DNA of 64,000 nucleotides. Source: Amyloporia xantha. Lineage: Eukaryota; Basidiomycota; Agaricomycetes; Polyporales; Adustoporiaceae. A program made the position numbers and the translations under genes. The notes below the pieces were generated by a model that saw only the letters and a list, made by a program, of their open reading frames with translations, was not told where the DNA came from and made no database searches. The stretch lies in assembly GCA_036971615.1 (NCBI GenBank), contig JAYKKR010000003.1:124001-188000 (forward strand), read 5' to 3'. This document shows, piece after piece, positions 21,288-33,431 of this stretch. Numbering within the stretch: the first letter of the stretch is position 1; the number at the start of each line of letters is the position of its first letter.

Positions 21288-23361
21288 ATGGGCCAAACCA
21301 AGTGGACACCGCAGGAAGCGGAATTCTTAGCCAACAAGTACACGAGTCCCGAGATCCGTGCCCTCCTGGTTGGCGAGAGCTTCAAAGGGCCCCAAAGAGT
21401 AGCTGTGGCGCGCCTCACCGAACTCTATCTGGAGGCTTTTGGCACCGACCCACTCGCAGAGGAGTCTCAAGAGGACTTCGAGACACGAAGACGGCGTGCC
21501 AAGGGTGCCGCGCGGGCCAAATTAAGTCGGCGGCTGGCGGAATCACCAGCGGAATGTCAGGCTCGTTTGGACAGTGTTGGTGACGTGAGTTTCATTGTTG
21601 ATAACGGTCCCAGTGACTGGTGCTCAACAACAATCAGCGCATCTACCACTATGTTAAAAATCATAGCGCCAACCGCAAACAAACAGTGGCAGGGGCGAGC
21701 ATAGCACCCCTGCCCGCTCCGAGAAAGCCCCGCACCATAACACCTTACGACGTCTTCCAGTCGGGCCATGCGCAGAGACCTGAGATCACCCTGGCCCGCT
21801 CAGAGCAGGGGGTCCGGGCAGACATAGGTAAATTTGCAGCGGAGTCAAAAATAGCATTTTCTGGCCTGCGCGACGATGAGATCGCCAAGCTCACTACCGA
21901 AGCACAAGCAAGACAGCAGGCGCGAGAGGGCGATCCCAATGTCATGCCCAATGAAGCCACACGTGCCCTGTATGTCGCTTCGTGTCCGCTGGAGGTGGGT
22001 AGCCAGGCTGATAGATTCACAGTAAAGCAGCCGTTTTCCCGGAGCATTTAAGGCAAAGCGCAACGCATTGGCAGAACGAGACGGGATGGGTTGGCATGTA
22101 CATCGCCGGTGGGCTGGGGGCCTACGGGGAGCTTGATGCATACATGTGAGTCACAATTGGGGCCCTACAACCAGTAGTGATTCTGAGCAATGCGCAGGGT
22201 TTGTACTGGGAGCGATGGCGCAGGGGAGAATTTCGAGGATCGCCTATGCCATGACATGGGGTGGTCATGCGAGCGACTCCGTGCCCGCTTCGAGTCGTTC
22301 CTGCGCGACATATTCGATCGTGAGTACATTCACTGCCCACAAGTCCATCTGGCCTGATCAATGCGTAGCTGTGCAGCTGAGCCCCGATGCGCGAACCTCA
22401 CAGCACGTGAATTGGCACTCCGGCCTCGGTGAGCTCAGATCATTTGATGAGATGGAGAAGCACTCATTGGACCCATGCTAGCTCACGATGCGACATCCAT
22501 TGAGGTGAACCCAGCAGGCAGCATGTGTGAAATGGACCAGGGAGGGCTGGCCCCTGCCGCTCCAGGAGCGACAGGCGTTGCACAGTGTCCAAGGCGATCA
22601 GGCTCATCCCACGAGCCGCTAGACCAAGGAGCTCCGCACGGTGAGGGCCCTCACCAGAAGCCCATGAGTCCGGGAGTAACCTCAGGAGAAGAACACTGCG
22701 TGCGTGACGAGCGTCACGCCAATGGTAAGGTATGAACCTGGGTGTTGTCATCTGTATGCTCATTGCAATTCACAGCCGACATTGCCCCCCAGCCCTCAGC
22801 CACGCCGCCGTCCCTCGCGCCCATAGCCAACCAAACGGACGTGCAATTCGAAACACTGTCACAGAACGCCTTGACCCCCCTGGACACATCCGAGCCCATG
22901 CCGATTGCACCCTCACCCGATCTTGAGCTGCAGGTCCGCCCCGATGCGGACGCCGATGATGCGGCCCTCGCTTTTGCTGTGGAGGATGCGCAAGTACCAC
23001 GAGAGCCGAATCGGGATGCACGCGCTGGCGAGGACACACTCCATGGCAAACGCGCTCCTGTGTCGCGTGAGGGGTCTGAACCTGAAAGACAGGGCCATGA
23101 ACACCGTTCGAAGAAGATCCGCCAGGCGGGCAGCGCTGCGCCCAAGAAAAGGCGACAGGGGACGAGTGTGCTGCCAGAGACCCATGAGCGGAGCACTCGT
23201 GTGAGGAGGCCTACCGCTAAGATGCTTGGTTTGGATCCATGCACGCCTGTCAGCACCGGACAGGGTGCTTCGAGAAGGTATGTGGCTTGTAGTTCGAGTG
23301 TGCGAGCGCTGATGGGAGACCAACATTACACAGTCACGCCCCGCGTTCTCGCGCAGGATAA
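21288..23361 (+). CDS. Intact eight-exon accessory protein of the KDZ-rich zone
   Basis: The exons are 21288-21584, 21638-21994, 22075-22145, 22198-22319, 22369-22428, 22482-22724, 22776-23277 and 23334-23361; all phases agree (559 aa). The N-terminus (MGQTKWTPQEAEFL) leads into a basic helical region; RIYHYVKNHSANRKQ opens exon 2. Exon 3 reads ETGWVGMYIAGGLGAYGELD, a strand-rich GW..Y.AGG module; exon 4 holds an Asp/Glu/Arg helix (CERLRARFESFLRDIFD). The C-terminal third is disordered, with a basic stretch (HRSKKIRQAG, PKKRRQ) that could be a nuclear signal. The same order (basic WY.N helix after intron 1, then the GW.IYV..GG module) recurs in the 402-aa gene at 62330. I know this layout from repeated mushroom proteins near transposons, but have no function for it. 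The third acceptor and the last exon are the least certain points. Confidence 0.65.
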
Positions 23362-24118
23362 AATATTCGAGCACTGGCCTGCACAGTGCCAGGATTGTAG
23401 CGGTAGCTTCATTAGCATGTCGTGACCATGTATATACATCAAGCGCGCCTCATATTCCACAAGTCGACCACGAGTACGACCACCAGCATGCAAAGTCCCG
23501 CTCGGGCGTGCTCGGCCATCGTTATAGCATCCCCAGGCCACGGCAGGATGGTAAACCCCGTGCTCAGGCAAGGGGAACGGCAAGATCAATGGTTCACCTC
23601 CCCCATAGCATGGACGCGCACATGCGTTTCATCTCCCAAGTTCATGCACGGCATGAAGGCCGAAAGTTCACTCCCGAGGTGGTTGACCCTCGGGCATGGT
23701 GTCTCGCGATTCAATAGCAATGGTGCCACCAAGCATCAGTGTATTTGTGCGATGGTTTGCGGGCCATGATACCAGCGACACAGGCTACATGAGCGCCAAA
23801 CCCAAGGCCCAAGACCCCGGGGAGGCACCGAGGCACTCCCGCGGTGGTATATTATCCGCCGGACCTAGGGGAGGAGGGGCGCGAAGCCGCTCACGGTGCG
23901 GCATATTATCCGTCGGACCAAGGCGGGGATGTTGGGACCATCCTGGGGCCCGTTAGCTAACCAATGGGACCGTGACTGTCATCGGCTTGGATCGCAGGCA
24001 AGAGGATCAGATAGTACGCCGTTCAAGGATATAAAAACAGAGGGAAGGACCTGCTGGATCCCCCTCGCCTCCCTCAGCCTCGTCCACTGTTGAAGTTGCC
24101 TCTCCGCACGTTATTGCT
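23362..24118. other. Intergenic stretch between the two accessory genes
   Basis: About 750 bp separate the genes. One frame is open to 23717, with a few protein-like segments (HEGRKFTPEVVDPRAWCLA), and could be an extra exon of the upstream gene if the acceptor at about 23355 is used. A pair of similar segments (GGTATATTATCCG.CGGAC and GGCATATTATCCGTCGGAC) occurs near 23846 and 23900. Otherwise nothing was recognised. Confidence 0.3.
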
Positions 24119-25836
24119 ATGGTCAAGTGTCGTTATTCCGTGTCCGCGATTTTGCAACCGCGGGCAAATGCCACGCCGCGTCGCACGCGCTCTTGGCCCA
24201 GTTTACGGCCTACATCCAAATCAGAATACTCCGAGCGCCTGCGGCTCGCCTGTGCTCAAGGCGCTGACGCTCGGAAGCCTCCAATTCCAGTGGCGTGTGG
24301 TGCGTGCCATGCGCTAGGGGAAATGATGTTGCAACTGGTCTACAAGGAAGGGGCGGCCGGGCTGTGGTTGTTACTAGTACGTGCCCATCCGATGCAGCTG
24401 TGAATCCTCGTAATGATCATGACTAGTGCAAGGCATGCCAATTTAAGACATACCCTCCTCAGGCTGGGCCTAGTGCAGCTCAGGCTGCACACATCGAGGA
24501 AATCCGCCGGGCGGACAAGAGACTCAGCCAAGTGATCGCCGATGAGGATCTCGCTCTGCGGCTGCAAGAGGAGCTGAACGCCGAGGTGCGTCGATTTGGC
24601 CATGACGATGACAGGCTGTGAACTCAGTCGGTGAGCTACCACAGGCTATCGGGGAGGCAAGTCGCCCTAAGAAGGTCAGTCGCACGTTGCTGTCCGCTCC
24701 AAGAGTCATCAACTCATTGGCATGATGTTTTTGTTCGAATTGCCTGGGACCACTAGCGTGCCCGCCAACAAAGCCAAGGCGTGGCCAATGGATTGACATG
24801 CTCCGCCATTGGGATCAACGCGAGGACCTTGCAGGGAGGGGTGGGGAAGATCCTCGACACTGGCAGCCACACGGACGCCGCCATTGTGACCGCGGTACGT
24901 ACCTTGAGTGTCACAAAACTCCAATGGGTGCCTCGTCACTGACGAGAGTGTCAACAGCCTGTCACCGCGCCGTTGCGCGGCGGGGCAGTGGGACCGCATG
25001 GGTCTCCAGGGTCCACTACATCTGAGGACAGTGATGCGGACACGACTTTAATCCACTCTGATGAGACCCGGATGCGTGACATGATTGTAGCGATATGGAC
25101 GGAGGTAAGTACTAATCGGTGCACGACAAATGGGATACTCAATGAGCAACCGGCACAGGACGGCCAGCCCGCACGCCTGGTGAAGATTTACGTGCGTGTG
25201 GGCCGTGTGTGCTTGGGAGACTATCCCGCCCTCCTCAAGCACTTTGGTCTGCAAGCCCCGGACCGTGTTCAGGTTTGGAGCGAAGAGCGCACCGGGTGGA
25301 AGGGACCATACAAACTGCAAGAAGGATTCATGATCGCGCCTGATCGCGTCGGTATCTTGATACGCTTGCACGGGATTTGGGAATGTCCTGACTTTACCAC
25401 GCAATTGAGGATGCTTGAGGGGAATGTCTATGCCACGCCCATTGGCCTCGAACGAGTGGGTGCTGTACCCGCGGTTTTGGCCGCTGGCTCTCAGAGGCCC
25501 CCAGGCCTGGGAGCGAGTACGAGCTCAGGTGCGTGTTTAAATCGAGGACTCGGTCAAGGGCAATGATGGAGACGTGACACAGGCTCAAGTAATCTGGCAG
25601 TGAGCCCCGCCCGTGTGACGGGCACACAGGCCAAGGGGAGCTCGCGACGCCGGCGTAAAATTCTCCAAAAGAATGTGGCGAGCAGCTCAAGGCAAGTGAT
25701 TGAGTTGACGGACTCAGAGCCTGAAGACAGTGCTGCAATCGCCTCGCGGATGGTCGCAGCGGCCCAGGTGGAACGATTCATTGTCAGTGAGGGGGGGCGA
25801 AGGATCATTGACTTGACGTGCGGGGATCTAAAGTAA
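24119..25836 (+). CDS. Intact seven-exon protein with CxxC pairs and SUMO-interaction-like C-terminus
   Basis: The exons are 24119-24376, 24427-24589, 24628-24674, 24757-24894, 24958-25104, 25159-25528 and 25583-25836; phases agree throughout (458 aa). Residues 60-63 (CGAC) and 87-90 (CKAC) form two CxxC pairs that could bind one zinc. A charged helix follows (IEEIRRADKRLSQVIADEDL). Exon 6 encodes a compact-looking globular segment (VKIYVRVGRVCLGDYPALLK, GILIRLHGIWECPDFT). The tail has RRRRK (396-400), then QVIELTDSEPED (412-423) and RRIIDLTCGDLK (447-458); VIELTDSE and IIDLT fit the hydrophobic-core-plus-acid pattern of SUMO-interacting motifs. The 38-bp second intron is unusually short. It lies 760 bp after the 559-aa gene on the same strand, so the two may move as a pair. 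Function is not known; a nuclear role is inferred. Confidence 0.65.
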
Positions 25837-26018
25837 TATGGGCAGGAGATGAAAACAATGCTTATAGCGTTGAGCAGATGCTACAGGGGTAAAAGCGGGT
25901 TTATGCATGTAGTACGTAGTCGTGAAGGGCAGTAGCATCGAGGAAACAAATACATTGATGAAGGCAAATAGATGGCACATATTGACGACCTGCAATGGAA
26001 GACTGACCACCAATGGTG

Positions 26019-26339
26019 TTAATCAACATAATGTTTCGCGACAGTGAGAGCCTCTAACGCCTGGAATCCATCATACATGGTCATGCACAGGGTCGCATAT
26101 GAGATAAACGCCCTCTTGACCAAGGCCAGCTCCTCGCGGGTAGCAGCCAACTGGGCAACCGTATCGTCGCGCTGCTTCGTGACAAGGGCCAATCGGGCCA
26201 GGAGCTCGCCCGTGTGAGTGGCTACGCATCGGCAGTGAACAATGGGAGACGAATAGGAATAATCATTTGGACTGACACGCAACGCCTCCGGAAGAGGGGT
26301 ACAAGCCTGGATCATTGCCAGCGGAAGCCATGGGGCCAC
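26019..26339 (-). CDS. Small coiled-coil hypothetical protein
   Basis: Exons 26339-26279 and 26221-26019 with a 57-bp intron join in frame to give 87 aa. After a short N-terminus (MAPWLPLAMIQACTPLPEAL) the protein is one long amphipathic helix (ELLARLALVTKQRDDTVAQL, AATREELALVKRAF) ending TVAKHYVD. It converges with the SUMO-motif gene, with stop codons 183 bp apart. It could instead be the last two exons of a longer gene, since no promoter was seen. The gap 25837-26018 holds nothing recognisable. Confidence 0.45.
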   Translation of the reverse strand: MAPWLPLAMIQACTPLPEALRVSPNDYSYSSPIVHCRCVATHTGELLARLALVTKQRDDTVAQLAATREELALVKRAFISYATLCMTMYDGFQALEALTVAKHYVD

Positions 26340-26864
26340 GACGCTCTAAGTGCGGCAACGTGGCATCATGTGAGCTAGTGGCCGGATGTAGAGACGAAGG
26401 GTGTGGACGTACATGTCTTACAACTCGAGGAGAATGCAGGCAGAGGGCAAGAAGGGGATATTCAACAGGGGATATTTTGCTATGCTTGCTGGGAGAAGCG
26501 TGCGCACAACTGGGTCGGTGTACCGAATCTGGGATATAGCAAACAGCGCCAAACGTCGGTGTGATCGGGGTTGCGCGCGCGCGGGGGATGCCTCTGACCT
26601 CCTTCTTCTCGAGGCCGTCCAGCGCGGGGGCACTGGAGCGCGCGACAGGTTGCTACGTTCCCCCACTCTCTGCTGTCTTTGCTGCTGTCGTCCCCTTCAC
26701 ACACGGCTGGGACGCTGTGCGGGCGATGCTACGTGGCCGGTCTGTACTTGGTGACGACGTGCACTCTGCGCCCAAAACTCTCGCATGCTTACAGCGCGAC
26801 CCCCATGTCATGGTAAGGCCTCCTTATTTCCCTCAGGACAGGATGTATTGATCATGGACCCCGT

Positions 26865-27095
26865 ATGGCTTCCCAGGATGCTGATGCTTCCTCTAAGGAC
26901 GGCGCGATTTCACGCACCCAGTTCAAGATTTACTCACTGCGAACCAGGCCCCACGAACGCAGCGTCCGCGAAGCGTGTATATTATGGTGAGTCTGTTTTT
27001 ACATTGTACGAAGGGAAGACACTCAGAGCTCCGACGCTGAACGCAGATATCGGCCTCTCGCCGACGCCTCGTCGACGGTGAATGGATGCGAATAG
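26865..27095 (+). CDS. Possible 62-aa hypothetical protein
   Basis: ATG at 26865 opens MASQDADASSKDGAISRTQF; exon 1 ends at 26986 at GTGAGT and exon 2 (27029-27095) continues in frame to a stop. The N-terminal Ser/Asp-rich composition and good donor are the only support. No domain was recognised. Confidence 0.22.
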
Positions 27096-28690
27096 GCCCA
27101 ACCATGATCACGCTGACCATTGCCGGACCCCTGCCCAGCTACCGAGGCCGGTGGATGGTGTTGGAGAACTTACGCCGATCACACGCTTGACCGCTGTCGG
27201 GCTGACATGTTGGTGATGCCCGTGTGATGATCACGCGAGAGACGTGAGGGGCGGCGTATCGTGGGGCCTGCAGAGAGCATAGATGGGGCTGCATTTGGCG
27301 ACAGTAAGCCGGCCATCAACTCGTGCAATGGCAGCTGACGTGCAGCCTCTGAGTAAGGGCCGATCAGGTTGCTGCGCGAACGGGAAGCATGTCCAGTGGC
27401 TCGACGAGAATTCAGAGCAGGGGCCAGGGTCGAACGACTCGCCCGCATCGACAGCATGAAAGTATCATGCTCGACTGGAAGCGCGCATGTCTAGGCATGG
27501 CTTGGGCTCCCTATAAGACGTATACGGAGCCGTGCTACAACATGAAGGCCGGGCGGTGTTACGGTAAGCTGCGCCTATCCCTGATCGTGGGCGCCGGCTG
27601 ACATCCGTTTTAGCTGAAGGACAGCAACGGCCACATCGTGGGAGCATGGTGAGAAGTGCGCAAGTGAACAGGGATGGGACGAGGTGGACCATGGAGCGCA
27701 GCGTGCTGGGCAAGATGTGTGAGCAAGGGGAATAAATGCACCGGTGCAGGGTGCGGTGTACAATGGGAGGGAGGGAGATAAGGCCAGAAAAGGGGACGGA
27801 CCAACCTAGCGTGTGCACATGGGGTTTGGTGTTGAGGTAGAGTCTGGCGGCGCGGTGGTATGGCGGTAGCGTACATCTTCCAATGTAGTGTCCGTGTAAT
27901 CGGTTTGATGGGAGAGGACTGGGCTGGCTGACCCTGGTGTTAGCTGGTTGATGCTGAGGCCACGCGTAAGAGACGAGCGGAGGGCGACGGGGGGCCTCCC
28001 CCATCTGACGGCAACGTCGGGGCTCCCGTATGTGTAGCATGCGCGTCTTCGAGGGGGTCGACAGTCGCGGAACAGTCGCGAAGGAGAGGGTGGACGACAC
28101 ATTGAAGGACTCACTTTGGGGGGGTAGCACAAGGGGTTTGCAGTCAGCTGAACAATTCCTCCACATCGAGAGGGGGGGCAGTTGGTTGCTGAGAATGTTG
28201 CGTGCGAGAGAGATAAGGGGGAGGCGGGTCCTAAGGAAGGAGCGGCAGGACAGGAAGGTGAGGGAGTCACTTGGCGACGCGCGGAGTTGGAAGAGGAGAC
28301 AAGGGGCGAGAGAGCGGAGGGGAGCGAGAACATCTACAGGCTAGTTGAGTAGAGAGAGAATGCACAGCGGTGGATGAGGCAAGGTGCCCGCGCCGAGGAT
28401 GGGGAGATGTATCCGCGAAGTGGATGTATCCGCAAGAGTGGGATGCATCCAGCGCAGAGGCTGGCGTCAGAGAGGATCGCGGAAGGCAGTATGAAGTATA
28501 AACAAAACATAAGATAAGCAACGTACCATGGTGTTGTGGTATGTGGATATCGCCGGCTGGTGGCACTTTTGTATTGGGCAGTAGTTCGACTCTGGCTTTT
28601 TGCAGAAAGATAAATATATTATGCCGGCCGGTGTCTCGGTTCGGCGCTGCTCATGCATGGCCCGCGCCCTGAGGGCGATGTATCGGCCCT
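27096..28690. other. Purine-rich GC-rich stretch without supported gene
   Basis: The plus strand is strongly G/A-rich from about 28030 to 28400 (runs such as GAGAGGGGGGGC and GAGAGAGAGAAT-like). The minus strand therefore reads long Pro/Ser/Arg-rich frames that look like composition artefacts. Composition drops to AT-rich at about 28690, taken as the edge of the KDZ insertion. Confidence 0.35.
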
Positions 28691-28699
28691 TGGACTAAT

Positions 28700-31600
28700 A
28701 TCTCTTCCAGATGTATCTCAAAAACTGAATCTCTACCAATGGATGGAGGAAGAGGAGATACAGGCAAGCAGTCACATGGGATTATGGAAATAAGTTTGTA
28801 ACATTGATCCTCAAGTGTTGCTCAACTCTAAGTTATGACATTCCTAGCCTCAGAATAATGCTATTTCTCTTTGTCTCCTCAGTACAAACCCAGTTGAATG
28901 CCCCTGGTCCTACATGCTTGTCTGTTTCTTTTGCTTCACTCTTAATTGCAACAATCATAGCATATAGTCCAGTAGACTCTTATCTGTGTGCTGGTGCCTT
29001 GTACAGAAAACACACAATATGTATTCAAAATCAGAGATTTAAGATAATGTAAATAAACAGAATATTTCTTAATGTGGATCACTCATGCTCATATACATAA
29101 ATAGTACATATGCTATGTCAAAAGAGTGAGCCCTTACAAAAGTAAACTGGAGTATCTATATGAGAAACCTACCTCAACAAATTTGATAGTGTAAAGATAA
29201 TTTCACTTATGCACATATGGATGAGGTATAAGTTGACTGAATGGTAACTTGAGTATATAGACATATTGGCAATTTTGAGATCAATCAGTCACTACCTCAA
29301 AAATGTCAATAACAGAGCAAGTCATGACTCAGTCTTCAAGCTTACCTATTTGTCTCCAAAGCAAGTTGATCCCCTAATTTCCTGTACATAGCTACCTGCT
29401 TGAAAGCATATGCTCTTTTTCCACCCTGCATTCTCTGGGCTAATTTCTCCCATGTGTGAGCAAAAAAAAAGAAAGATCTCCCAGACCTGCTTATCTCCTG
29501 TTCCACAGCTCCCACCTCCTCTGACCATCTTTCTTTATTTGCTTTGCTTTCAAACCATTCCACTCTGTTGACTGAGAGCATTTATTAGCTTATAGGATTC
29601 ATACTTATTAACATAACATAAATTATACCTTCCACTTCCCATGCACTTGCCTCTTGCATAGATGCTGGAACATGGCCTCTTGTCTTCCAAATCCAGCTAA
29701 TTGAATTATATCCTCTTCCTAATCTCAAATAGTTTTGAAATGTCTCCAATCTTAAATCTTCATCCTCCATTGCTGGATACTCTTTAAGAGAATCATGTAA
29801 ACCCAGCCCTTGAAGAGCTGTTCTTGATAGATTGTACAGGTCCTGTGCTGATGATATAATTGCTGATAAACACTTCAGTTTCATCTGGGCCCTTGTTGCA
29901 GCTCCTTTATTATGAACTGCATGGGGATGTGTCTTGAGATTGAGAAGCACAGCCTGACTGCGAAGTGCTGACTGTACTTCTTCCAATGCATCTTGCAATT
30001 GTCCCATGCGCAGTTTTCCCTCTAACTGTCCTATCTCTTGGAAGATTTGACTTTGGTGGTTGAGAGTAGATGATGAAGGAAGAAAGGTTGAGGGAAGACC
30101 ATGTGAAGACTGTGGTCTTGTCTTGCTTTGATTGTTATTGGAAAATAATGGCATGTAGATCTCCTTTAGAGATTCCCAGCTATTGAAGTCTTGAAGATAT
30201 TGAGATTTTAAAGATGATGATTTCTCAGGATTGGGTTCATGTTGTATTTGGCAGCTATTATATGTGTTTAATCCCCTTTCTGAACCACGATAAAAAATTG
30301 ATATGACAGCACCTGAGCTTTTCCAAGTGTAGTGTATAGCTGACAAAACTTGCCATTCCTTGCAAAGGAATGTCTGCAACTTCACTCTTCTGACTTGACT
30401 TTTCAAGTATTGAATCTAATATCTGCTTCTGTGATGGAACTAATATAGAACATTAGTAGAAGAAATATTTTTTTCTGACATTATCACCTTTAGAACCCTG
30501 CATTCTATATACAGACTCAACACCTGTGTTGGTAACCTTTGGTCTCTCCTGTAAATTCTTCCACTCTGGAAGAAACTCCTTATTTGCCTGACTCAATTCT
30601 TCAAACTCTCGAGAGGCCCGTGATGATTGCTGGATAGCTTGCTGAAGTTTCTTGCTAAGGGTGTATGCTAAGACAATTGAATGAGTCAAAGTCAAAATCT
30701 GAAGAATAAAGTGCACCTATATGAACAGATTTGTCAAAGTTGAGTGCTGAATGCTGATCATTGAGCACATCATGCCGATGTCCTTGTGTCATTTCTCTGG
30801 TACTGACAATATTTTCATTTGCTTGTGCCCAAACACGCTCTGCAGCTTCTCCATCAGTACGGCCTACTCCAGGTGTGTAATTGAATGAATGCAGTAGTTG
30901 ACATTGTTCCTTGTGTCCAACTAGATGCATCTTCCCAACAAGAAAGATCAAGGAGTCTAACATGGGGAGGAGGTGAAGAAACTTCTTCTCAGACTCAATT
31001 CGCTTCTTGAAGTTGATCCAGTATGCACATGCAATGTCATAAGATACAACTATGCGCTTCAAGAAGGTTGCACCTTTGAGGGCACCTGCAAGGGCATAAT
31101 CAGCATTGGTGAATCTATTCATATTTTAGTTGTTCTGGTTAATTTAGATTGGTGAAAACATAGATCAAATACCTTTCTCCTTTTTGAAGATCAACAGTTC
31201 CCTGAGGTAGGAAAAACCCATGTCTTGAGCATATCACTGACACTATTCCTGTGACATCAAAGCCTTCTTTGCTGCGATACATGTCCTGTATCACTTTTGA
31301 TGTATTGCAGGTGGTAGCCTGTGTTATTATAGTAAAGTTGTGCTCAAATGTTTCATGAATACACTCACATCAGCTTCTTCAGTCACACTCTTGAGATATT
31401 GTTTATATTCATCTTGGTTTGGAAAGTAAGCATTGCCATCTGTCAATGCATCATAGCCAGATCCTTTATTCTTCTTTCGCCGAAGTCCATGATTTCCATC
31501 AATAGAGAGAAATAGTGTGGTTGTATGACTAATATTTTATCATGACTGTGATATAGATAACAAAAAGGGGCACTCACTTGTTATCAGCATCTGAAATAAT

Positions 31601-33060
31601 ATAATCCATATTGATCCCAGGATGAGGACAGGCAGGGCACAAAATAGAGACTTGATTATTAAGATAATCTGGCAGATAAGCAGAGATCTTGTGAAATATT
31701 CCTGATCGCTTCTTGTTCTGCAAATATCTCCACAAGCGGCTGACTCTGAGAAATTCCCTATATGTTTTCTGACACCATTTCAATTTTCAAATAATTTGAA
31801 GAAAGAAAAACCTACAGGAACTGCCTTTGGCTCTATACAGTTTGTCAAGTGCTCCAGCTTCCTGATATAGTCATATGCTGTAACATGAGAACATGTTGTA
31901 TCCATATGAAAATCCCTAAGGACATTCAATGTGCATGCTGTTCGTGGTCTTTCAGTGGAAGCTGGAAAAAGCCCATTCTGAATAAGCTGAATAACTGCAT
32001 CATCACTACCAGTGCATTTGCAATATACAATATTACAATCCTGTATGCCATTGGTGTGGATGACACGCAATGTTTTGCTCTGTTTTATGCTGGTGGATGG
32101 ACACTGCAGACCATGATGTCCAAAGTGAAGGATCATGCCCACAGATTGTAAGAAAATGCGGGAGAAGTGTGTTCCAACCCATTCTTCAATGAAGTGAAAA
32201 GGGTTATTGATGTGAGAAGTGCAAATGCACTCTTTGCAGAGTATTGCCTCCTGCCAGCATTCTCGACAGTGAAACTGTGCCTTTGCCTGGTGACAATTGT
32301 GACAGACAGTGTTCAGATTTGGGCCAGCATAGTGAAGAAAGAGATTCTTCATAATGACATCTTCAAGTGCAACAAGATCTTCAAATGGGTCCCGGACCTA
32401 GTCTCCCATGACAAAATTAAAGGACATATTTTGATTGAATTATCACATACCTTCTTAGGGCCAGAATTTATTTGATCACCTGTCTCTGTTTGTTCATTTG
32501 TTTCCTGCCCGTGACTATAAGTGTCATCATTCCAGTTGGCAAGAGGATCCTCAGGTATTGTAAGGTCATAATCAAGTGGATTTAGTTTGTGCATGCCATC
32601 AAATTGGACAGGCATGTTTGAAGAGACTGGAGTCATTTTTAGAGCAGGCTGGACTGATTGGCCAGATGATCTTGCACTGCTTGACATTGTCTGATCAAGA
32701 CATATGAGTAATTTGTGTCAGCTGTCTGTAGTTGAAAAATTCTCATACTTGAGTATACAAGATGCAATTTGGCAAATACAATTAGCGTGATTCTTCTTTT
32801 CCAATGCAGTGTGTATCTTCACTAAATATTCTGAATATGTTGTAATAGATAGAGTACTAGTAGTGTTGGACATACATGTGCTATTGAAGTTCACTTGCTA
32901 GCCTTCCAGTTGATCTAAAGTATCATAAAATGAGTGGAAGTTACAATTGGTGGGCAATACATGCCAGTAAACTTTGATGAATAACAGACCTGAGCAGTTC
33001 CAATAGCCTCCAGGAAGTACAATGGTGAGCTCGGATGTGAATAATTGGTTGCTACAATGT
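28700..33060 (-). mobile_element. AT-rich KDZ-type DNA transposon carrying an intact transposase gene
   Basis: The boundaries are set by composition only: sequence to the left is GC-rich, sequence to the right is intermediate, and this block is clearly AT-rich. It contains one gene, the KDZ transposase at 29342-32687. Terminal inverted repeats and target-site duplications could not be identified by eye. Intactness and uniform composition suggest a young insertion. Confidence 0.65.
29342..32687 (-). CDS. KDZ transposase, intact, ten exons, 958 aa
   Basis: The exons on the minus strand are 32687-32451, 32397-31816, 31768-31578, 31528-31369, 31318-31173, 31114-30717, 30667-30488, 30439-30313, 30254-29629 and 29571-29342; introns are 47-58 bp, all phases agree and no stop interrupts. 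The N-terminal CxC2 cluster has Cys/His pairs at residues 111-178 (CHNC, FHCREC, LCKECICTSH, GHHGLQCP); LCPACPHPG follows at 316-323. The RNase H-like core shows LSIDGNHGLRRKK (Asp347), VVSYDIACAYW (Asp465) and GVGRTDGEAAERVWAQANEN (acidic 526-531), the D/D/E arrangement of KDZ enzymes. The C-terminus keeps the family's helical tail (SWIWKTRG, RVEWFESKANKERWSEEV). It should bind transposon ends and cut DNA in the nucleus. A GT at the last codon leaves open one more short exon. Confidence 0.93.
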
Positions 33061-33194
33061 GTGGGAAGACACAATTGGTGATGAGAACAAGAATACGCCG
33101 ACGCTACGAGTGCTGCGTGGTATGCTTACTAGATAAGGACTCCTCGAGTGGGCTGAACAACGTTCATGAGCTTGTTAGGTCTGTGGTGGCGAGT

Positions 33195-33431
33195 TCATGA
33201 AATCGTTATAGCTGCAGTATCGATAGTCGGTCGTCCTTCGAGTCCGCGCCACGCGTTCCCCAGTTCCCACGACCGCGGAACGAGCCTGCCGCGCGATTCA
33301 AGTTCTAGGTAAGACCTAAATACTCCATCTTTTATCAGCCTACACTCTCGTATATACTTTTCAAACACCTGCAGTCGCTCGTTGATCTTTCTTAGCGGCA
33401 GGTGGTGGACGTCTAAGTCGCTGAAGAGCAT
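33195..33431 (-). CDS. Possible 78-aa hypothetical protein
   Basis: An uninterrupted minus-strand frame starts MLFSDLDVHHLPLRKINERL and has a balanced, partly helical composition to the stop at 33195. There is no recognised domain, intron or promoter; it may be part of a longer decayed gene. Confidence 0.25.
   Translation of the reverse strand: MLFSDLDVHHLPLRKINERLQVFEKYIRECRLIKDGVFRSYLELESRGRLVPRSWELGNAWRGLEGRPTIDTAAITIS

Noticed and set aside
27465..28333. Minus-strand frames of 233 and 175 codons rich in Pro/Ser/Arg
   Set aside because: They arise from the purine-rich plus strand; composition explains the lack of stops.
28690..33200. Terminal inverted repeats of the KDZ element
   Set aside because: No matching inverted ends could be recognised by eye at the composition borders.
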